Source: Candidatus Tityobacter terrigena (GTDB lineage Bacteria > Vulcanimicrobiota > Vulcanimicrobiia > Vulcanimicrobiales > Vulcanimicrobiaceae). Taken from it: 48,467 bases of DNA. Below the pieces are notes generated by a model, which was given only the letters and a program-made list of their open reading frames with translations, did not search any database and was not told the DNA's origin. The stretch is taken from NCBI GenBank assembly GCA_003156715.1, contig PMHO01000003.1, positions 1,431 through 49,897 on the forward strand. The letters are read 5' to 3'. The position numbers were made by a program, and so were the translations under genes. Positions 1-8,597 of this stretch are shown piece after piece (the stretch's first letter is position 1; each line of letters opens with the position of its first letter).

Positions 1-291
1 ATAGATCGTGCGCCGTCCGTAACTGTCTGAGAGCTTGGTCATCACCGGAATGCTCACGACGTTGGCAAACAAATAGAGCGTGAAGGTCCAGGCCACATCG
101 CGCGGTGCAACGCCGAAGCCCTTCGCGATGGCGGGCAGTGCCGGTGAAAGCACGCCGAGATCCAGCGCGCCGGCAAATACGCCGAGGGCCAAGGTCAAGA
201 GCAGCGGAAGGTTGCTGCGATCCAAGCGGTGACCCGCCAGTTGCGCCGCGTCCCCTTCGTTAGCCGCGCGGGGCGCGTCGTGGATGGTCAA
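1..291 (-). CDS. MFS transporter, N-terminal part (cut by window edge)
   Basis: Reading leftward from a TTG at 291, an open frame runs off the window start after 97 codons. It shows a short polar N-terminus, a first membrane helix at about residues 30-52 containing LDLGVLSPALP, a second helix at about 66-84, and the loop KLSDSYGRR at 86-94. That loop matches the cytoplasmic 2-3 loop motif (GxLaDrxGRkxxl) of the major facilitator superfamily. The overall look is of drug/proton antiporters of the DHA type, but the substrate cannot be told from 97 residues. The TTG overlaps the TGA stop of the heme O synthase gene (TTGA), so the two are probably translated from one mRNA. The C-terminal part lies outside the window. 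Confidence 0.8.
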   Translation of the reverse strand, partial: MTIHDAPRAANEGDAAQLAGHRLDRSNLPLLLTLALGVFAGALDLGVLSPALPAIAKGFGVAPRDVAWTFTLYLFANVVSIPVMTKLSDSYGRRTIY

Positions 292-1208
292 CGAGCGATG
301 ATGCGGTCGACGACCATCGCGGCGCACATCAGCGCCAAATACAGCAGCGAGTACTTAAAGAGCACGCGCGCCAACGGCTTGGTCGGTCCATGCAGTATCT
401 TCCACGCGTCGAAGATGAAGAGTGCGCCGAGCAGCGCGGCAGGCACGAAGTACCACCAGCCCATCACGCCGAGCGGCGTCAGGGCAAGGGAAACGGCCAC
501 GAGGATCACCGAGTACGCGAAGATCGCGCGCTTGGTGTGCGCCGCGCCGCGGACGTTCGGAAGCATCGGGATGCCGGCTTTGTGGTAGTCGGTGTCGGCC
601 ATCAAGGCCAGAGCCCAGAAGTGCGGCGGCGTCCATAAAAAGATGAGAGCAAACAGACCAAGGGCCGGAGCGCCGACGGTATGGGTCACCGCAGCCCACC
701 CGACAAGCGGCGGAACGGCGCCCGCCGCGCCGCCGATGACGATGTTCATGGTGGTCGTTCGCTTGAGCCACAGCGTGTAGATCGCGACGTAATAGAGATT
801 GCCGGCCAGCGAAAGCCAAGCGGCCAAGGGGTTGGCCAAAACGAAAAGCACTGCGAACCCTGCCACGCCCATAAGCGACGCGAACAACAGCGCATCCCGC
901 GGCGCGATGCGCCCGGTCGCAAGCGGCCGCATCGCCGTCCGCGTCATCAGACGGTCGATATCGCGGTCGAAGAAGCAGTTGAACGCCCCGGCCGATCCGG
1001 CGGCCAGCGCTCCTCCGCCGAGCGTCGCGAGCGTTAAGCCGGCGGGCGGAAGTCCGTGCGCCGCCATGATCATTGCGGCCGCCGTCGTCACCAACAGCAA
1101 CGCGATGATGCGTGGCTTGGCGAGGTCGCAGTAGTCGACGAACCGGCCACGCGCTCCGGAGCGAAGCGCCGGCGAGCGGCCCTCGAGGCGCGAGAGCGTC
1201 GAGCTCAT
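288..1208 (-). CDS. ctaB: Protoheme IX farnesyltransferase (heme O synthase)
   Basis: A 306-residue polytopic membrane protein of the UbiA prenyltransferase family. The first Asp-rich motif NCFFDRDIDRLM (residues 77-88) with the following TRTAMRPLATGRI stretch is characteristic of CtaB/CyoE, and a second acidic motif ADTDYHKAGIPMLPNV lies near residues 205-220. The family transfers a farnesyl group to the vinyl side chain of heme B to make heme O, needed for heme-copper terminal oxidases. Length and motif spacing are normal for the family. No oxidase subunit gene is in the window, so which oxidase it serves is unknown. It is followed with a 4-base overlap by an MFS transporter gene. Confidence 0.95.
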   Translation of the reverse strand: MSSTLSRLEGRSPALRSGARGRFVDYCDLAKPRIIALLLVTTAAAMIMAAHGLPPAGLTLATLGGGALAAGSAGAFNCFFDRDIDRLMTRTAMRPLATGRIAPRDALLFASLMGVAGFAVLFVLANPLAAWLSLAGNLYYVAIYTLWLKRTTTMNIVIGGAAGAVPPLVGWAAVTHTVGAPALGLFALIFLWTPPHFWALALMADTDYHKAGIPMLPNVRGAAHTKRAIFAYSVILVAVSLALTPLGVMGWWYFVPAALLGALFIFDAWKILHGPTKPLARVLFKYSLLYLALMCAAMVVDRIIAR

Positions 1209-1390
1209 CGAGGCGGCAACACGAAACGAGCGCCTACGTGCGTTCGGGAATGGAAAACCTTCACGAGAAGGCCAGTGTAGAGGCGCACCACGACGACAAC
1301 AACGACAATTGCCTTCGGGGGCTCAGGTGGATCGCCTTCGTTGCCCCGGCGTGGATGGGGCCAAAGTAGCCGGGGCGAAGGCGCAACCCA
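1209..1390. other. Divergent intergenic region
   Basis: This 182-base stretch lies between the heme O synthase gene (leftward) and the lipoprotein gene (rightward), so it must hold the promoters of both. I see no convincing -35/-10 pair, no hairpin with a T-run, and no short coding frame with a good ribosome binding site. Confidence 0.4.
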
Positions 1391-1825
1391 ATGAACAGGC
1401 TTGCCGCCCTGGCGGTGCTCGGGCTGCTGCTAGCCGGCTGCCGCGAAGTCCGCGTCAAGACCTACTCCACCGGCATGACGTCGGTGAGCGGCGGCAATCA
1501 AATCGCGGTCGTCCGCAACGGACACGATTTAGGGGAGTTGGGAATCCGAGCGCCCGTCCGTTTCAATCACGAGTTCGGCGTCCTGCTCGTCATGGGGCCG
1601 CACACGGATACCGGCTGGCGGCAAGTCATCGAGTCGATTCGCGCCAACGATCAACGGGTGCGTATCGTTGCCTACGAGCGAGCGCCTGCCGACGGCGGCG
1701 AGCCGGTCGCTCCGTACCGCACGTACACGCTATGGATCATCCCAAATTCGGTGTACCGCATCGGTTCGGTCCTCGACGTCGTCACACCGGGAGGCGAGCC
1801 GATTGCCTCGACGGTCCTGCGATAA
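1391..1825 (+). CDS. Putative lipoprotein
   Basis: A 144-residue protein with a type II signal peptide: MNRLAALAVLGLLLAGC, lipobox LLAGC with the modified cysteine at position 17. The mature part is mostly beta-rich, with segments such as VRFNHEFGVLLVMGPHTDTGW and YRTYTLWIIPNSVYRIG, and has no family I recognise. It is followed 20 bases later by the GH130-type gene on the same strand and is probably co-transcribed with it. Function unknown; membrane anchoring is inferred from the lipobox only. Confidence 0.75.
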   Translation: MNRLAALAVLGLLLAGCREVRVKTYSTGMTSVSGGNQIAVVRNGHDLGELGIRAPVRFNHEFGVLLVMGPHTDTGWRQVIESIRANDQRVRIVAYERAPADGGEPVAPYRTYTLWIIPNSVYRIGSVLDVVTPGGEPIASTVLR

Positions 1826-1845
1826 CCAGCCCTAGCGGGAGGAGA

Positions 1846-2946
1846 ATGGACACGCACATCGCTCTGCTCGAAACGCAGGTGACGCGTCTTGGGATCGTGC
1901 TCGAACCGAGCGGCGATCCGGCAGAGGCTGCCGGAGTCCTCAACCCGGGAGCGACCCGGGCTCGCGACGGCACGTTACTGCTCTACCCGCGCGAGGTCGC
2001 GGCGGGAAACGTGTCGCGCATCGGCCTGGCAGCCCAGTCCGAAGGTGACGGTGAGCTCCGCTTCATCCGCGCCGGCGTCGCCCTCGAGCCGGCCGAACCC
2101 TACGAATTGCGCAGCACCCCGGGAGGCTTCGGCTGCGAAGATCCGCGGGTGACTTTTGTCCCGCTGATCGACGCGTACGTGATGGCCTACACGGCCTTTG
2201 GACCGGATGGGCCGCGCATCGCCTTGGCGCTTTCCGAGGATGGCTACGCCTGGCGGCGGCTCGGCCTGGCCGACTTTTCGGCTGCCGGCCTGCCTCGCGG
2301 CGACGACAAGGATGCGGCTTTTTTTCCGGAACCGGTCATCTCGCCGGCCGGCGTGACGAGCCTAGCCTTTTATCACCGCCCGATGACTCACATCTCGGCG
2401 GTCGATGGGCATGCCGCCGTGCCGTTGATCCTGAGCATGCCGGCGCGCGAGCGCGAGTTGGTCCGCATCGCCTACGTGCCCCTCGAACCGGTCCTGGCCG
2501 ACCCTGCGAACATCGTGAAAGTTGCCGAGAGCGTCCCCGTGCTCGAGCCCGCCAGCCGCTGGGGCCGCGTTAAGAACGGCGCCGGCACACCGCCCGTGCG
2601 CATCGAGGAGGGTTGGATGTCGCTCTTCCACGGCGTCGACGCCGAGTTCGACGCCGGAAGCCGGTTCACGGGCCTGCGATACAGCGCGGGGATCGTGATT
2701 CACGACGCCGAGCGTCCCCACGTCGTGCTCTATCGCTCGCCCGAGCCCATCCTCGTTCCCGAGCGCGACGAGGAGCGCCGGGGGGTCGTCAGCGACATCG
2801 TGTTTCCGACCGGAATCGACGTCGCGTCCAAAGCGCGCAGCTACGACGTCTACTATGGAATGGCCGACGCCCGCATCGGCCGGGCACGCCTCGCACTCGG
2901 GGCGTCCGCGCTTGAAGCAAGCGACGCCCAGGAGAGCGCCGCGTAG
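1846..2946 (+). CDS. GH130-type glycosidase / beta-mannoside phosphorylase-like protein
   Basis: A 366-residue protein. The ATG at 1846 follows a strong ribosome binding site (GGGAGGAG); upstream in-frame starts would overlap the lipoprotein gene and read as non-native sequence. Landmarks of the five-bladed propeller family GH130 are visible in order: GFGCEDPRVT, MAYTAFGPDGPRIALALSED, KDAAFFPEPV, FYHRP, NGAGTPPV..EGWMSLFHGV, RSPEPILVPE, DIVFPTG and YDVYYGMAD. Members phosphorolyse or hydrolyse beta-mannosides or beta-1,2-oligomannosides, but the exact substrate cannot be read from sequence. There is no signal peptide, so it probably acts in the cytoplasm. It sits in a rightward run with a lipoprotein and release factor 3. 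Confidence 0.85.
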   Translation: MDTHIALLETQVTRLGIVLEPSGDPAEAAGVLNPGATRARDGTLLLYPREVAAGNVSRIGLAAQSEGDGELRFIRAGVALEPAEPYELRSTPGGFGCEDPRVTFVPLIDAYVMAYTAFGPDGPRIALALSEDGYAWRRLGLADFSAAGLPRGDDKDAAFFPEPVISPAGVTSLAFYHRPMTHISAVDGHAAVPLILSMPARERELVRIAYVPLEPVLADPANIVKVAESVPVLEPASRWGRVKNGAGTPPVRIEEGWMSLFHGVDAEFDAGSRFTGLRYSAGIVIHDAERPHVVLYRSPEPILVPERDEERRGVVSDIVFPTGIDVASKARSYDVYYGMADARIGRARLALGASALEASDAQESAA

Positions 2947-2956
2947 GAGGCGCGGA

Positions 2957-3529
2957 ATGCTGCGCTACTACGCGATCGCCACCGTCCTGGTGCTCGGAGC
3001 ACTCGCCCTCGGGCTGGTCTTCCTCCACCGTGGGCCTGCTCTGCAGGTGGCGTCGGTCGATTCGACCGGTTCGCCGAGCGCAGCCAGGCCGCCCGTTGAG
3101 GCGACCTTCAGCCCCTCGGGCGTGAAGGGGACCGCTCCTTGGGCGCTTTCGGCTTTGACCGAGTGCTTCCATCAGCAGTTCGAGGCACACGGATCAGATG
3201 CTTACGTTCGAGCGCTGGTGCCGCGTGGGGCGCGTGAGGTCACGGCCGACGTCGACGTGACGGTCGCCGACTGCCGCCTGTCGATCTATGCCGACGCGGC
3301 GGAAGTCGAGCGCCGCGACGACCGGCTCTTCATCCCGCCGGATGCTCACTTCTATACGACGCCGAGCGGCGCGCTCGTCCTCGTGCAGCGCGCCCCCACC
3401 CACGCCTCGCTGCGGGTGTACCGCCCTGCGAACGGCGCCAAGATGAAGTTTGAGCGCGTTTTCGGAACCCCTGAGCCGGCGTGGTGTTTTCAGGCTCGGA
3501 GAGCATGCACACCAAGGACCACGAACTGA
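2957..3529 (+). CDS. Membrane-anchored protein of unknown function
   Basis: A 190-residue protein starting at an ATG preceded by GGAGGCGCGGA. One hydrophobic helix (about residues 5-22, IATVLVLGALALGLVFLH) is followed by a low-complexity linker and an extracytoplasmic domain containing three cysteines before the tail region (TECFHQQ, ADCRLSI, PAWCFQARRAC). I do not recognise the family. Its 3' end overlaps the start of the release factor 3 gene by 25 bases in another frame, which suggests translational coupling. Confidence 0.65.
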   Translation: MLRYYAIATVLVLGALALGLVFLHRGPALQVASVDSTGSPSAARPPVEATFSPSGVKGTAPWALSALTECFHQQFEAHGSDAYVRALVPRGAREVTADVDVTVADCRLSIYADAAEVERRDDRLFIPPDAHFYTTPSGALVLVQRAPTHASLRVYRPANGAKMKFERVFGTPEPAWCFQARRACTPRTTN

Positions 3530-5127
3530 GCGACGCGGTCGAGCGCCGCCGCACGTTTGCCATCATCTCGCACCCCGACGCCGGTAAGACCACCCTCACC
3601 GAGAAGCTGCTGCTTTACGGCGGGGCGATTGCCACGGCCGGACAAGTTGCCGCCCGGCGCCGGGCCCGATCGGCGACCTCCGACTGGATGGCGCTCGAGC
3701 GCGAGCGCGGCATCTCGATCACGTCGACGGTCCTCCAGTTTCCCTACGCGGGCCACACGCTCAACCTTCTCGACACGCCGGGGCACCAAGACTTCGGCGA
3801 GGACACCTACCGTACGCTGCTGGCCGCCGACAGCGCGGTCATGCTGATCGACGCGGCCAAAGGCGTCGAGCCACGCACGGAAAAGTTGTTTGCGATCTGC
3901 CGCGATCGCCACATTCCGCTGTTTACCTTTATCAACAAGATGGATCGTCCCAGCCGCGATCCGCTCGAGCTGCTCGACGAAATCGAACGGCTTTTCGGAT
4001 TGCGGACGTGCCCGATTAACTGGCCGATCGGCGACGGGCCTGGGTTTCGCGGGGTCTACGATCGCCGCTCTCACGAGGTCCATCTGTTCGAACGGACCGA
4101 GCATGGAGCCAAACGCGCGCCGGTGCGCGTGACCGACATCGGCGACCCGGCGCTTGCGGCGTTGACCGACGCGCAGACCTACGCCCATTTTCGCGAGGCA
4201 CTCGAGCTGATCGAGGGCACCGTCGCGCCGCTCGATCCGGCGGCGCTCGCGCGCGGCGAGGTCACGCCGGTCTTCTTCGGCAGCGCCGTTACCAACTTCG
4301 GGGTGCAGCTCTTCCTCGACGGCTTCTTGACGATGGCGCCCCCGCCGGCCGCGCGCTTTGCCATCCGAACGGGCGGGGCCGAAGCGCTGCCCGTTTTGCC
4401 CGACGGCGATCAATTCTCGGGCTTCATCTTCAAGATCCAGGCCAACATGGACCCGCGCCACCGCGACCGCGTTGCATTCCTGCGGGTCTGCAGCGGCAAG
4501 TTCGAGCGGGACATGACCGTTCGCAACGTGCGCAGCGGGAAAGACGTGCGCCTGACGCGCGCCATGCGGCTGTTTGCGAGCGACCGTGAGGTCGTCGACG
4601 AAGCCTATGCTGGAGACGTCGTCGGGCTCATCAATCCCGGAACGTTCGCGATCGGCGACACGCTGTGCGCGGGGACGCCCGCCTTTGCGTTCGATCCGAT
4701 ACCCTCGTTCGAGCCCGAGTATTTCGCAAGCGTCCGCAGTCTCGATTCGAGCACCTATAAGTCGTTCCAAAAAGGCGTGGCACAGCTTGCGGAAGAGGGC
4801 GCCGTGCAAGTCTTCTATCCGCCCGGCAACCTGCGCATCGAGCCGGTGTTCGCGGCCGTCGGGGAGCTGCAGTTCGAGGTCGCGCGCTACCGCCTCGAGG
4901 CGGAGTACAACGTGAAGGCTCAGTTCACGCGTTTGCCGTTCACCCTCGCTCGGCGCGTCAGCGGCGGCGTCGCGGAGGCGGCCCCGAGTAACTGGCCCAG
5001 CAGTGCGAAACTCGTCGAGGACAGCAAGGGTAGACCGATCGTGCTTTTCGAGAGCGAGTGGAGTTTGCGGTTGGCGCAGGAGTGGAACGCCTCGCTGCAC
5101 TTTGCTCCATTCGCAGAAGCCGCTTGA
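3505..5127 (+). CDS. prfC: Peptide chain release factor 3
   Basis: A 540-residue translational GTPase. The G-domain motifs are all present: SHPDAGKTT (G1), RGISIT (G2), DTPGHQDF (G3), NKMD (G4) and the FFGSA region (G5). The SEEGAVQVF and GELQFEV stretches are typical of the C-terminal half of RF3. The ATG at 3505 gives the normal family length and start (RRRTFAIISHPDAGKT); an in-frame GTG at 3481 would add eight residues. RF3 uses GTP to release RF1/RF2 from the ribosome after termination. The gene overlaps the preceding membrane-protein gene by 25 bases, and a lipoprotein gene follows closely. Confidence 0.95.
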   Translation: MHTKDHELSDAVERRRTFAIISHPDAGKTTLTEKLLLYGGAIATAGQVAARRRARSATSDWMALERERGISITSTVLQFPYAGHTLNLLDTPGHQDFGEDTYRTLLAADSAVMLIDAAKGVEPRTEKLFAICRDRHIPLFTFINKMDRPSRDPLELLDEIERLFGLRTCPINWPIGDGPGFRGVYDRRSHEVHLFERTEHGAKRAPVRVTDIGDPALAALTDAQTYAHFREALELIEGTVAPLDPAALARGEVTPVFFGSAVTNFGVQLFLDGFLTMAPPPAARFAIRTGGAEALPVLPDGDQFSGFIFKIQANMDPRHRDRVAFLRVCSGKFERDMTVRNVRSGKDVRLTRAMRLFASDREVVDEAYAGDVVGLINPGTFAIGDTLCAGTPAFAFDPIPSFEPEYFASVRSLDSSTYKSFQKGVAQLAEEGAVQVFYPPGNLRIEPVFAAVGELQFEVARYRLEAEYNVKAQFTRLPFTLARRVSGGVAEAAPSNWPSSAKLVEDSKGRPIVLFESEWSLRLAQEWNASLHFAPFAEAA

Positions 5128-5147
5128 CGATGGAGGTTGGAAAGAAC

Positions 5148-5519
5148 GTGCGCATCGGTCTGCTGACGGCAACGCTCGCGCTAGCGGCGTGTGCGGGAGA
5201 GAACCACAACGAGCAACTCGCCGATCGCGTGACGATGGCGATCGTTGCCAACGACATGCGCCCGGTGGAACCCGATTTCAACGCTCTGGCGCGGCCGGGG
5301 CTCGAAAACCGGGCCAAGGTCGGCCGCCTTTCCGACGATCTCAACGCCCTCGGGAAGTTCAAGCGCACGCATGAGACGACGCCCAAAGATGCCCCGCCGC
5401 TGCGCCACACGTTCGATGCCGACTTCGAGAAAGGCGCGTGGGTCGAGGACCTAACCTTCGATACCGACGGAAAAATCGCGTCGTTTCACGTCCATCCGCC
5501 GGCTGCGATTACGCAGTAG
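5148..5519 (+). CDS. Small putative lipoprotein
   Basis: A 123-residue protein with a short type II signal peptide; LALAAC is the lipobox, cysteine at residue 15. I chose the GTG at 5148 because GGAGG lies 11 bases upstream; an ATG at 5130, in frame and just after the prfC stop, would add six residues and is also possible. The mature domain (HTFDADFEKGAWVEDLTFDT, then a C-terminal IASFHVHPP) resembles the small single-domain DUF3887/DUF4019-like proteins, but that is a weak impression. It is the last gene of the rightward run starting at 1391. Confidence 0.65.
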   Translation: MRIGLLTATLALAACAGENHNEQLADRVTMAIVANDMRPVEPDFNALARPGLENRAKVGRLSDDLNALGKFKRTHETTPKDAPPLRHTFDADFEKGAWVEDLTFDTDGKIASFHVHPPAAITQ

Positions 5520-5534
5520 TCCGGGCACGGGCCG

Positions 5535-5792
5535 TTACGAGCGGCCGTGTTTGACGCTGGAGAGGTTGGACGCCACGCCGCGGTAGAGGTGGCGCATAAC
5601 GTCGACGAGCAGGCTGCCGACGCGAAAAACGCCGTCGCCCGAGATCGTGATGGCTTCCCATTCGGTGCCCTCGTGCCGGTGAACCAGCGCGTAGGTATCG
5701 TCGCCGAGGACGTAGACTGCCAGCTCGTTCGATTCAGCCAGGCACGGCGAATCGGCGAGCGAGGCGGGATCGACTTTGGTTAGGAGCTTCAT
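5535..5792 (-). CDS. Small conserved-looking hypothetical protein
   Basis: An 85-residue soluble protein beginning MKLLTKVDPASLADSPC at the ATG at 5792, preceded by AAAGG. An in-frame start at 5825 would add eleven residues. It contains a small beta-rich stretch, NELAVYVLGDDTYALVHRH and EWEAITISGDGVFRVGSLLVD, and has no signal peptide. No family recognised. It lies convergent to the lipoprotein gene, with 15 bases between the stops, and downstream of the leftward phosphoesterase gene, possibly on the same mRNA. Confidence 0.55.
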   Translation of the reverse strand: MKLLTKVDPASLADSPCLAESNELAVYVLGDDTYALVHRHEGTEWEAITISGDGVFRVGSLLVDVMRHLYRGVASNLSSVKHGRS

Positions 5793-5876
5793 CCGGTTCG
5801 CAACCTTTCTAGCGGTTAGCGCCATGAACTTCGATGGCGGCTTCTGCGAACCCGGCGTTCTTTCGTATCGCGACGC

Positions 5877-7202
5877 TCACTCTCGGTCGGGCGGGAGATC
5901 CGAAGGCGACATCGAGAGAAACTGCTCGGCGCCAACGGCGGTTGTGACCGGGCTGAACGGTTGCGGGGCTTGGGTAAAGTCGAAGCAGTCGGCGAGGTCG
6001 TCGGCACGCACGTCGGTCGTGCCGAGGGTGGGCAGAGCAAAAAGCTTCTCCGTGAATTTGAGCAGGCTGCCGAACTCGTGCTGTCGATGCGAGACGTAGC
6101 CGCGTCTGGCGTACGGGCTGACGACGATCATCGGCACGCGGAAGCCAAGACCCATCGCGTCCAGCTGCGGCGGTGCGACGTGGTCGTACCACCCGCCCCA
6201 GTCATCCCAAACGATGAAGATCGCGGTCGTGTTCCATGAGGAGCTGCGGCCCACCGCGTTGACCACGGTCGCGACCCACTGCGGCCCAAGATCGTGGCTC
6301 GCCGTCATCGTGTGTTGGGTGATGCCCGATTGGGTGTGGTCCGAGGCACGGAAATCCGGCGTGACCCACGTGACGGCAGAAAGCGAGCCGGCTGCAACGT
6401 CGGTGAGAAAGCGCTTCTCGGGGGTCACGATATTATGACTCCAGTCGGGTCCGTAGCGGATCTGCCGGATGGCGTCGAACGCGGTCCAAATGCTCCCTAG
6501 GTCGTTTGTCTGCGGCCCGTAGTCGCGCCAACTGATGCCCTGCGCGTCGAGCAAATCGGCCAGCGTATGGTACGCGAAGCACGGAAAGATGCCGCCGCCA
6601 TATGTCGCGCCGCGCTTCCCGAGTTGCGCGGCCGTCGTTCCCTTGGGCGAGTCGCAGCCCCACGCGAACGTCGTCGAACCGATCTGGTCGGGATTCCCGA
6701 CCACGTTGTCGGACTCGCCCGCGATCAGGTACTGGTGCGCGGGGAAACTGGGTCCCCCCACCGATTCGAACATGCGGTCGGCAAGCGTGTAGCGGCGCGC
6801 GAGCGCCCAATACGGCCCGACTTCGCCTTGCGGAACGTAGGCGTACACGAAATCGCCTCCGTCGCTGCGCTTGGGATTGGTGCCGATCAGGTCGAAACCG
6901 TTCATCCGGCCATGGTTGTAGGAATTCAAGAATGAATCGCGCGCGTGATCGACTTCGGTCCCGTCGTCGAGGCTTACCATATGGAGGCGAACCAGCGACC
7001 CGTCGTGTCGCCGGCCGGCGCGCACGGTATCGGCCCCAGGAAAGCCGTTAAAGAGGTTGTCGAAGCTACGATTCTCCTGTACGACGAAGACGACGTGGGT
7101 GATCCGGCCCTCGGGAAAGGCGGCTTCGACGCGGCTCGTCCCGAGCGCCAAAAGGAGAATCAGCCCCACCCGCGCGGATCTGAGCGCACTCTTGAGCTCC
7201 AT
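5877..7202 (-). CDS. Secreted phosphoesterase (phospholipase C / acid phosphatase family)
   Basis: A 441-residue protein with an N-terminal signal sequence (hydrophobic core at about residues 11-21, cleavage after VEA). The family signature [20 protein letters not shown] at residues 34-53 and the later [24 protein letters not shown] and HEFGSLLKF blocks identify the PF04185 phosphoesterase family, which covers bacterial phospholipase C and acid phosphatases. It is therefore expected to cleave phosphate esters outside the cytoplasm; the substrate is unknown. A clear paralogue lies next to it in divergent orientation with only 39 bases between the two starts. Confidence 0.9.
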   Translation of the reverse strand: MELKSALRSARVGLILLLALGTSRVEAAFPEGRITHVVFVVQENRSFDNLFNGFPGADTVRAGRRHDGSLVRLHMVSLDDGTEVDHARDSFLNSYNHGRMNGFDLIGTNPKRSDGGDFVYAYVPQGEVGPYWALARRYTLADRMFESVGGPSFPAHQYLIAGESDNVVGNPDQIGSTTFAWGCDSPKGTTAAQLGKRGATYGGGIFPCFAYHTLADLLDAQGISWRDYGPQTNDLGSIWTAFDAIRQIRYGPDWSHNIVTPEKRFLTDVAAGSLSAVTWVTPDFRASDHTQSGITQHTMTASHDLGPQWVATVVNAVGRSSSWNTTAIFIVWDDWGGWYDHVAPPQLDAMGLGFRVPMIVVSPYARRGYVSHRQHEFGSLLKFTEKLFALPTLGTTDVRADDLADCFDFTQAPQPFSPVTTAVGAEQFLSMSPSDLPPDRE

Positions 7203-7241
7203 GCAGCGTTCTTTCCCCGCATTGGGTAAGGAATCTCCGTT

Positions 7242-8594
7242 ATGCGACGAACCCTAGCAGTCGCGGCACTGCCGTTGCTGCTTTTGCTTGCATCGTCGGG
7301 ATTCGCGAGCGAAGACGTTTCGCTTCCCGACGAGGGCCGGGCCGAGCTCGACTATCGGGCGGCGCTGCGCGGCCATATCAAGCACGTCGTCTTCATCATT
7401 CAAGAGAATCGCACGGTCGACAACCTTTTCAACGGTTTTCCCGGGGCCGATACCGTGCGCGCCGGACAAACTCACGAGGGCGAGGCCCGCCTGCATCCGG
7501 TCGATCTCGACTTTCCGGCCGACGTCGACCATCAGCACCGCGCCTTTGTTGAAGAGTACGACGATGCGAAGATGGACGGCTGGGACCGCGTCGAAACCGA
7601 ACCGCGCCAGGCGGCTACCTTCCCGTACGCGTTCGTGCCGGAACAGGAAATTCAGCCGTATTGGGACATGGCGCGCGCGTTCACGTTCGCCGATCGCACG
7701 TTCCAGTCGAACACGGGGCCAAGCTTTCCGGCGCACTTATACTTGATTTCGGGTCAGGACGCGTTCGTCTCGAGCAATCCCAACCACGTCGAGACGAGCC
7801 AGTTTTCATGGGGCTGCGACTCGCCGCCGACCACCTTCGTCAGCCTGCTCGATCCGATCGGCACCGAGGTTCGCGGACCGTTTCCGTGCTTCGACTTCGA
7901 GACGCTGGCTGACGTTGCCGAAAGCCACGGCGCGACCTGGCGCTACTATGCTCCGGCCGACGGCAACCTCGGATACATTTGGTCGGCCTACGATGCGATT
8001 CGGCACGTTCGCTACTCCTCGCAGTGGGATAACGTGGTGTCGCCGGAGACGCGCATACTGACCGATGCGCGCGCCGGCAACCTAGCGGCAGTCACCTGGG
8101 TGGTGCCCTCGGCGCAAAACTCGGATCATGCCTTTCCGCGCCGCGCGACCGGCCGCGACGTCGGCGTGCGCGGCCAGTACGGCCCCGATTGGGTCGCCGC
8201 GGTCGTCAATGCGCTCGGCGAGGGACCGCTGTGGTCGAGCACCGCCGTTTTCGTCGTGTGGGACGACTGGGGCGGCTGGTACGACCACGTTACGCCGCCC
8301 CGGCTCGATCGCATGGGTCTTGGCTTCCGCGTTCCACTCATCGTGATCTCGCCCTTTGCGCGCCGCCACTACGTTTCGCACGTGCAGCACGAGTTCGGAA
8401 GCCTGCTGAAGTTTGCCGAGCTTGCGCTCGGGTTGCCGACGCTCGGTACGACCGACGCGCGTTCGGATGCGCTTCGCGATTGTTTCGACTTCGAGGAACC
8501 GCCGGAGCGCTTTCACGCCATTCCCGCCCTTTACCAGGCCGCGTACTTCATCCCACCCGGACGATACGACGGCCCCCCCGACGACGACCAATAG
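7242..8594 (+). CDS. Secreted phosphoesterase, paralogue of the divergent neighbour
   Basis: A 450-residue protein with a signal peptide ([23 protein letters not shown]). It carries the same PF04185 landmarks as its divergent neighbour: [20 protein letters not shown] at residues 48-67, [43 protein letters not shown] and HEFGSLLKF. The two differ mainly at the N-terminus (about ten extra residues before the signature here) and in the region after the signature. A threonine-dehydratase-like gene starts four bases after its stop and probably shares the mRNA. Confidence 0.9.
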   Translation: MRRTLAVAALPLLLLLASSGFASEDVSLPDEGRAELDYRAALRGHIKHVVFIIQENRTVDNLFNGFPGADTVRAGQTHEGEARLHPVDLDFPADVDHQHRAFVEEYDDAKMDGWDRVETEPRQAATFPYAFVPEQEIQPYWDMARAFTFADRTFQSNTGPSFPAHLYLISGQDAFVSSNPNHVETSQFSWGCDSPPTTFVSLLDPIGTEVRGPFPCFDFETLADVAESHGATWRYYAPADGNLGYIWSAYDAIRHVRYSSQWDNVVSPETRILTDARAGNLAAVTWVVPSAQNSDHAFPRRATGRDVGVRGQYGPDWVAAVVNALGEGPLWSSTAVFVVWDDWGGWYDHVTPPRLDRMGLGFRVPLIVISPFARRHYVSHVQHEFGSLLKFAELALGLPTLGTTDARSDALRDCFDFEEPPERFHAIPALYQAAYFIPPGRYDGPPDDDQ

Positions 8595-8597
8595 CGC

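Noticed and set aside
1309..1845. N-terminal extension of the GH130-type gene
   Set aside because: It would overlap the lipoprotein gene and lacks family-like sequence; a strong ribosome binding site precedes the ATG at 1846.
3490..5172. Long minus-strand frame opposite release factor 3
   Set aside because: It is the mirror of a clear prfC gene, with a low-complexity Arg/Asp/Val-rich translation and no recognisable motif; GC-rich codon bias keeps the antisense frame open.
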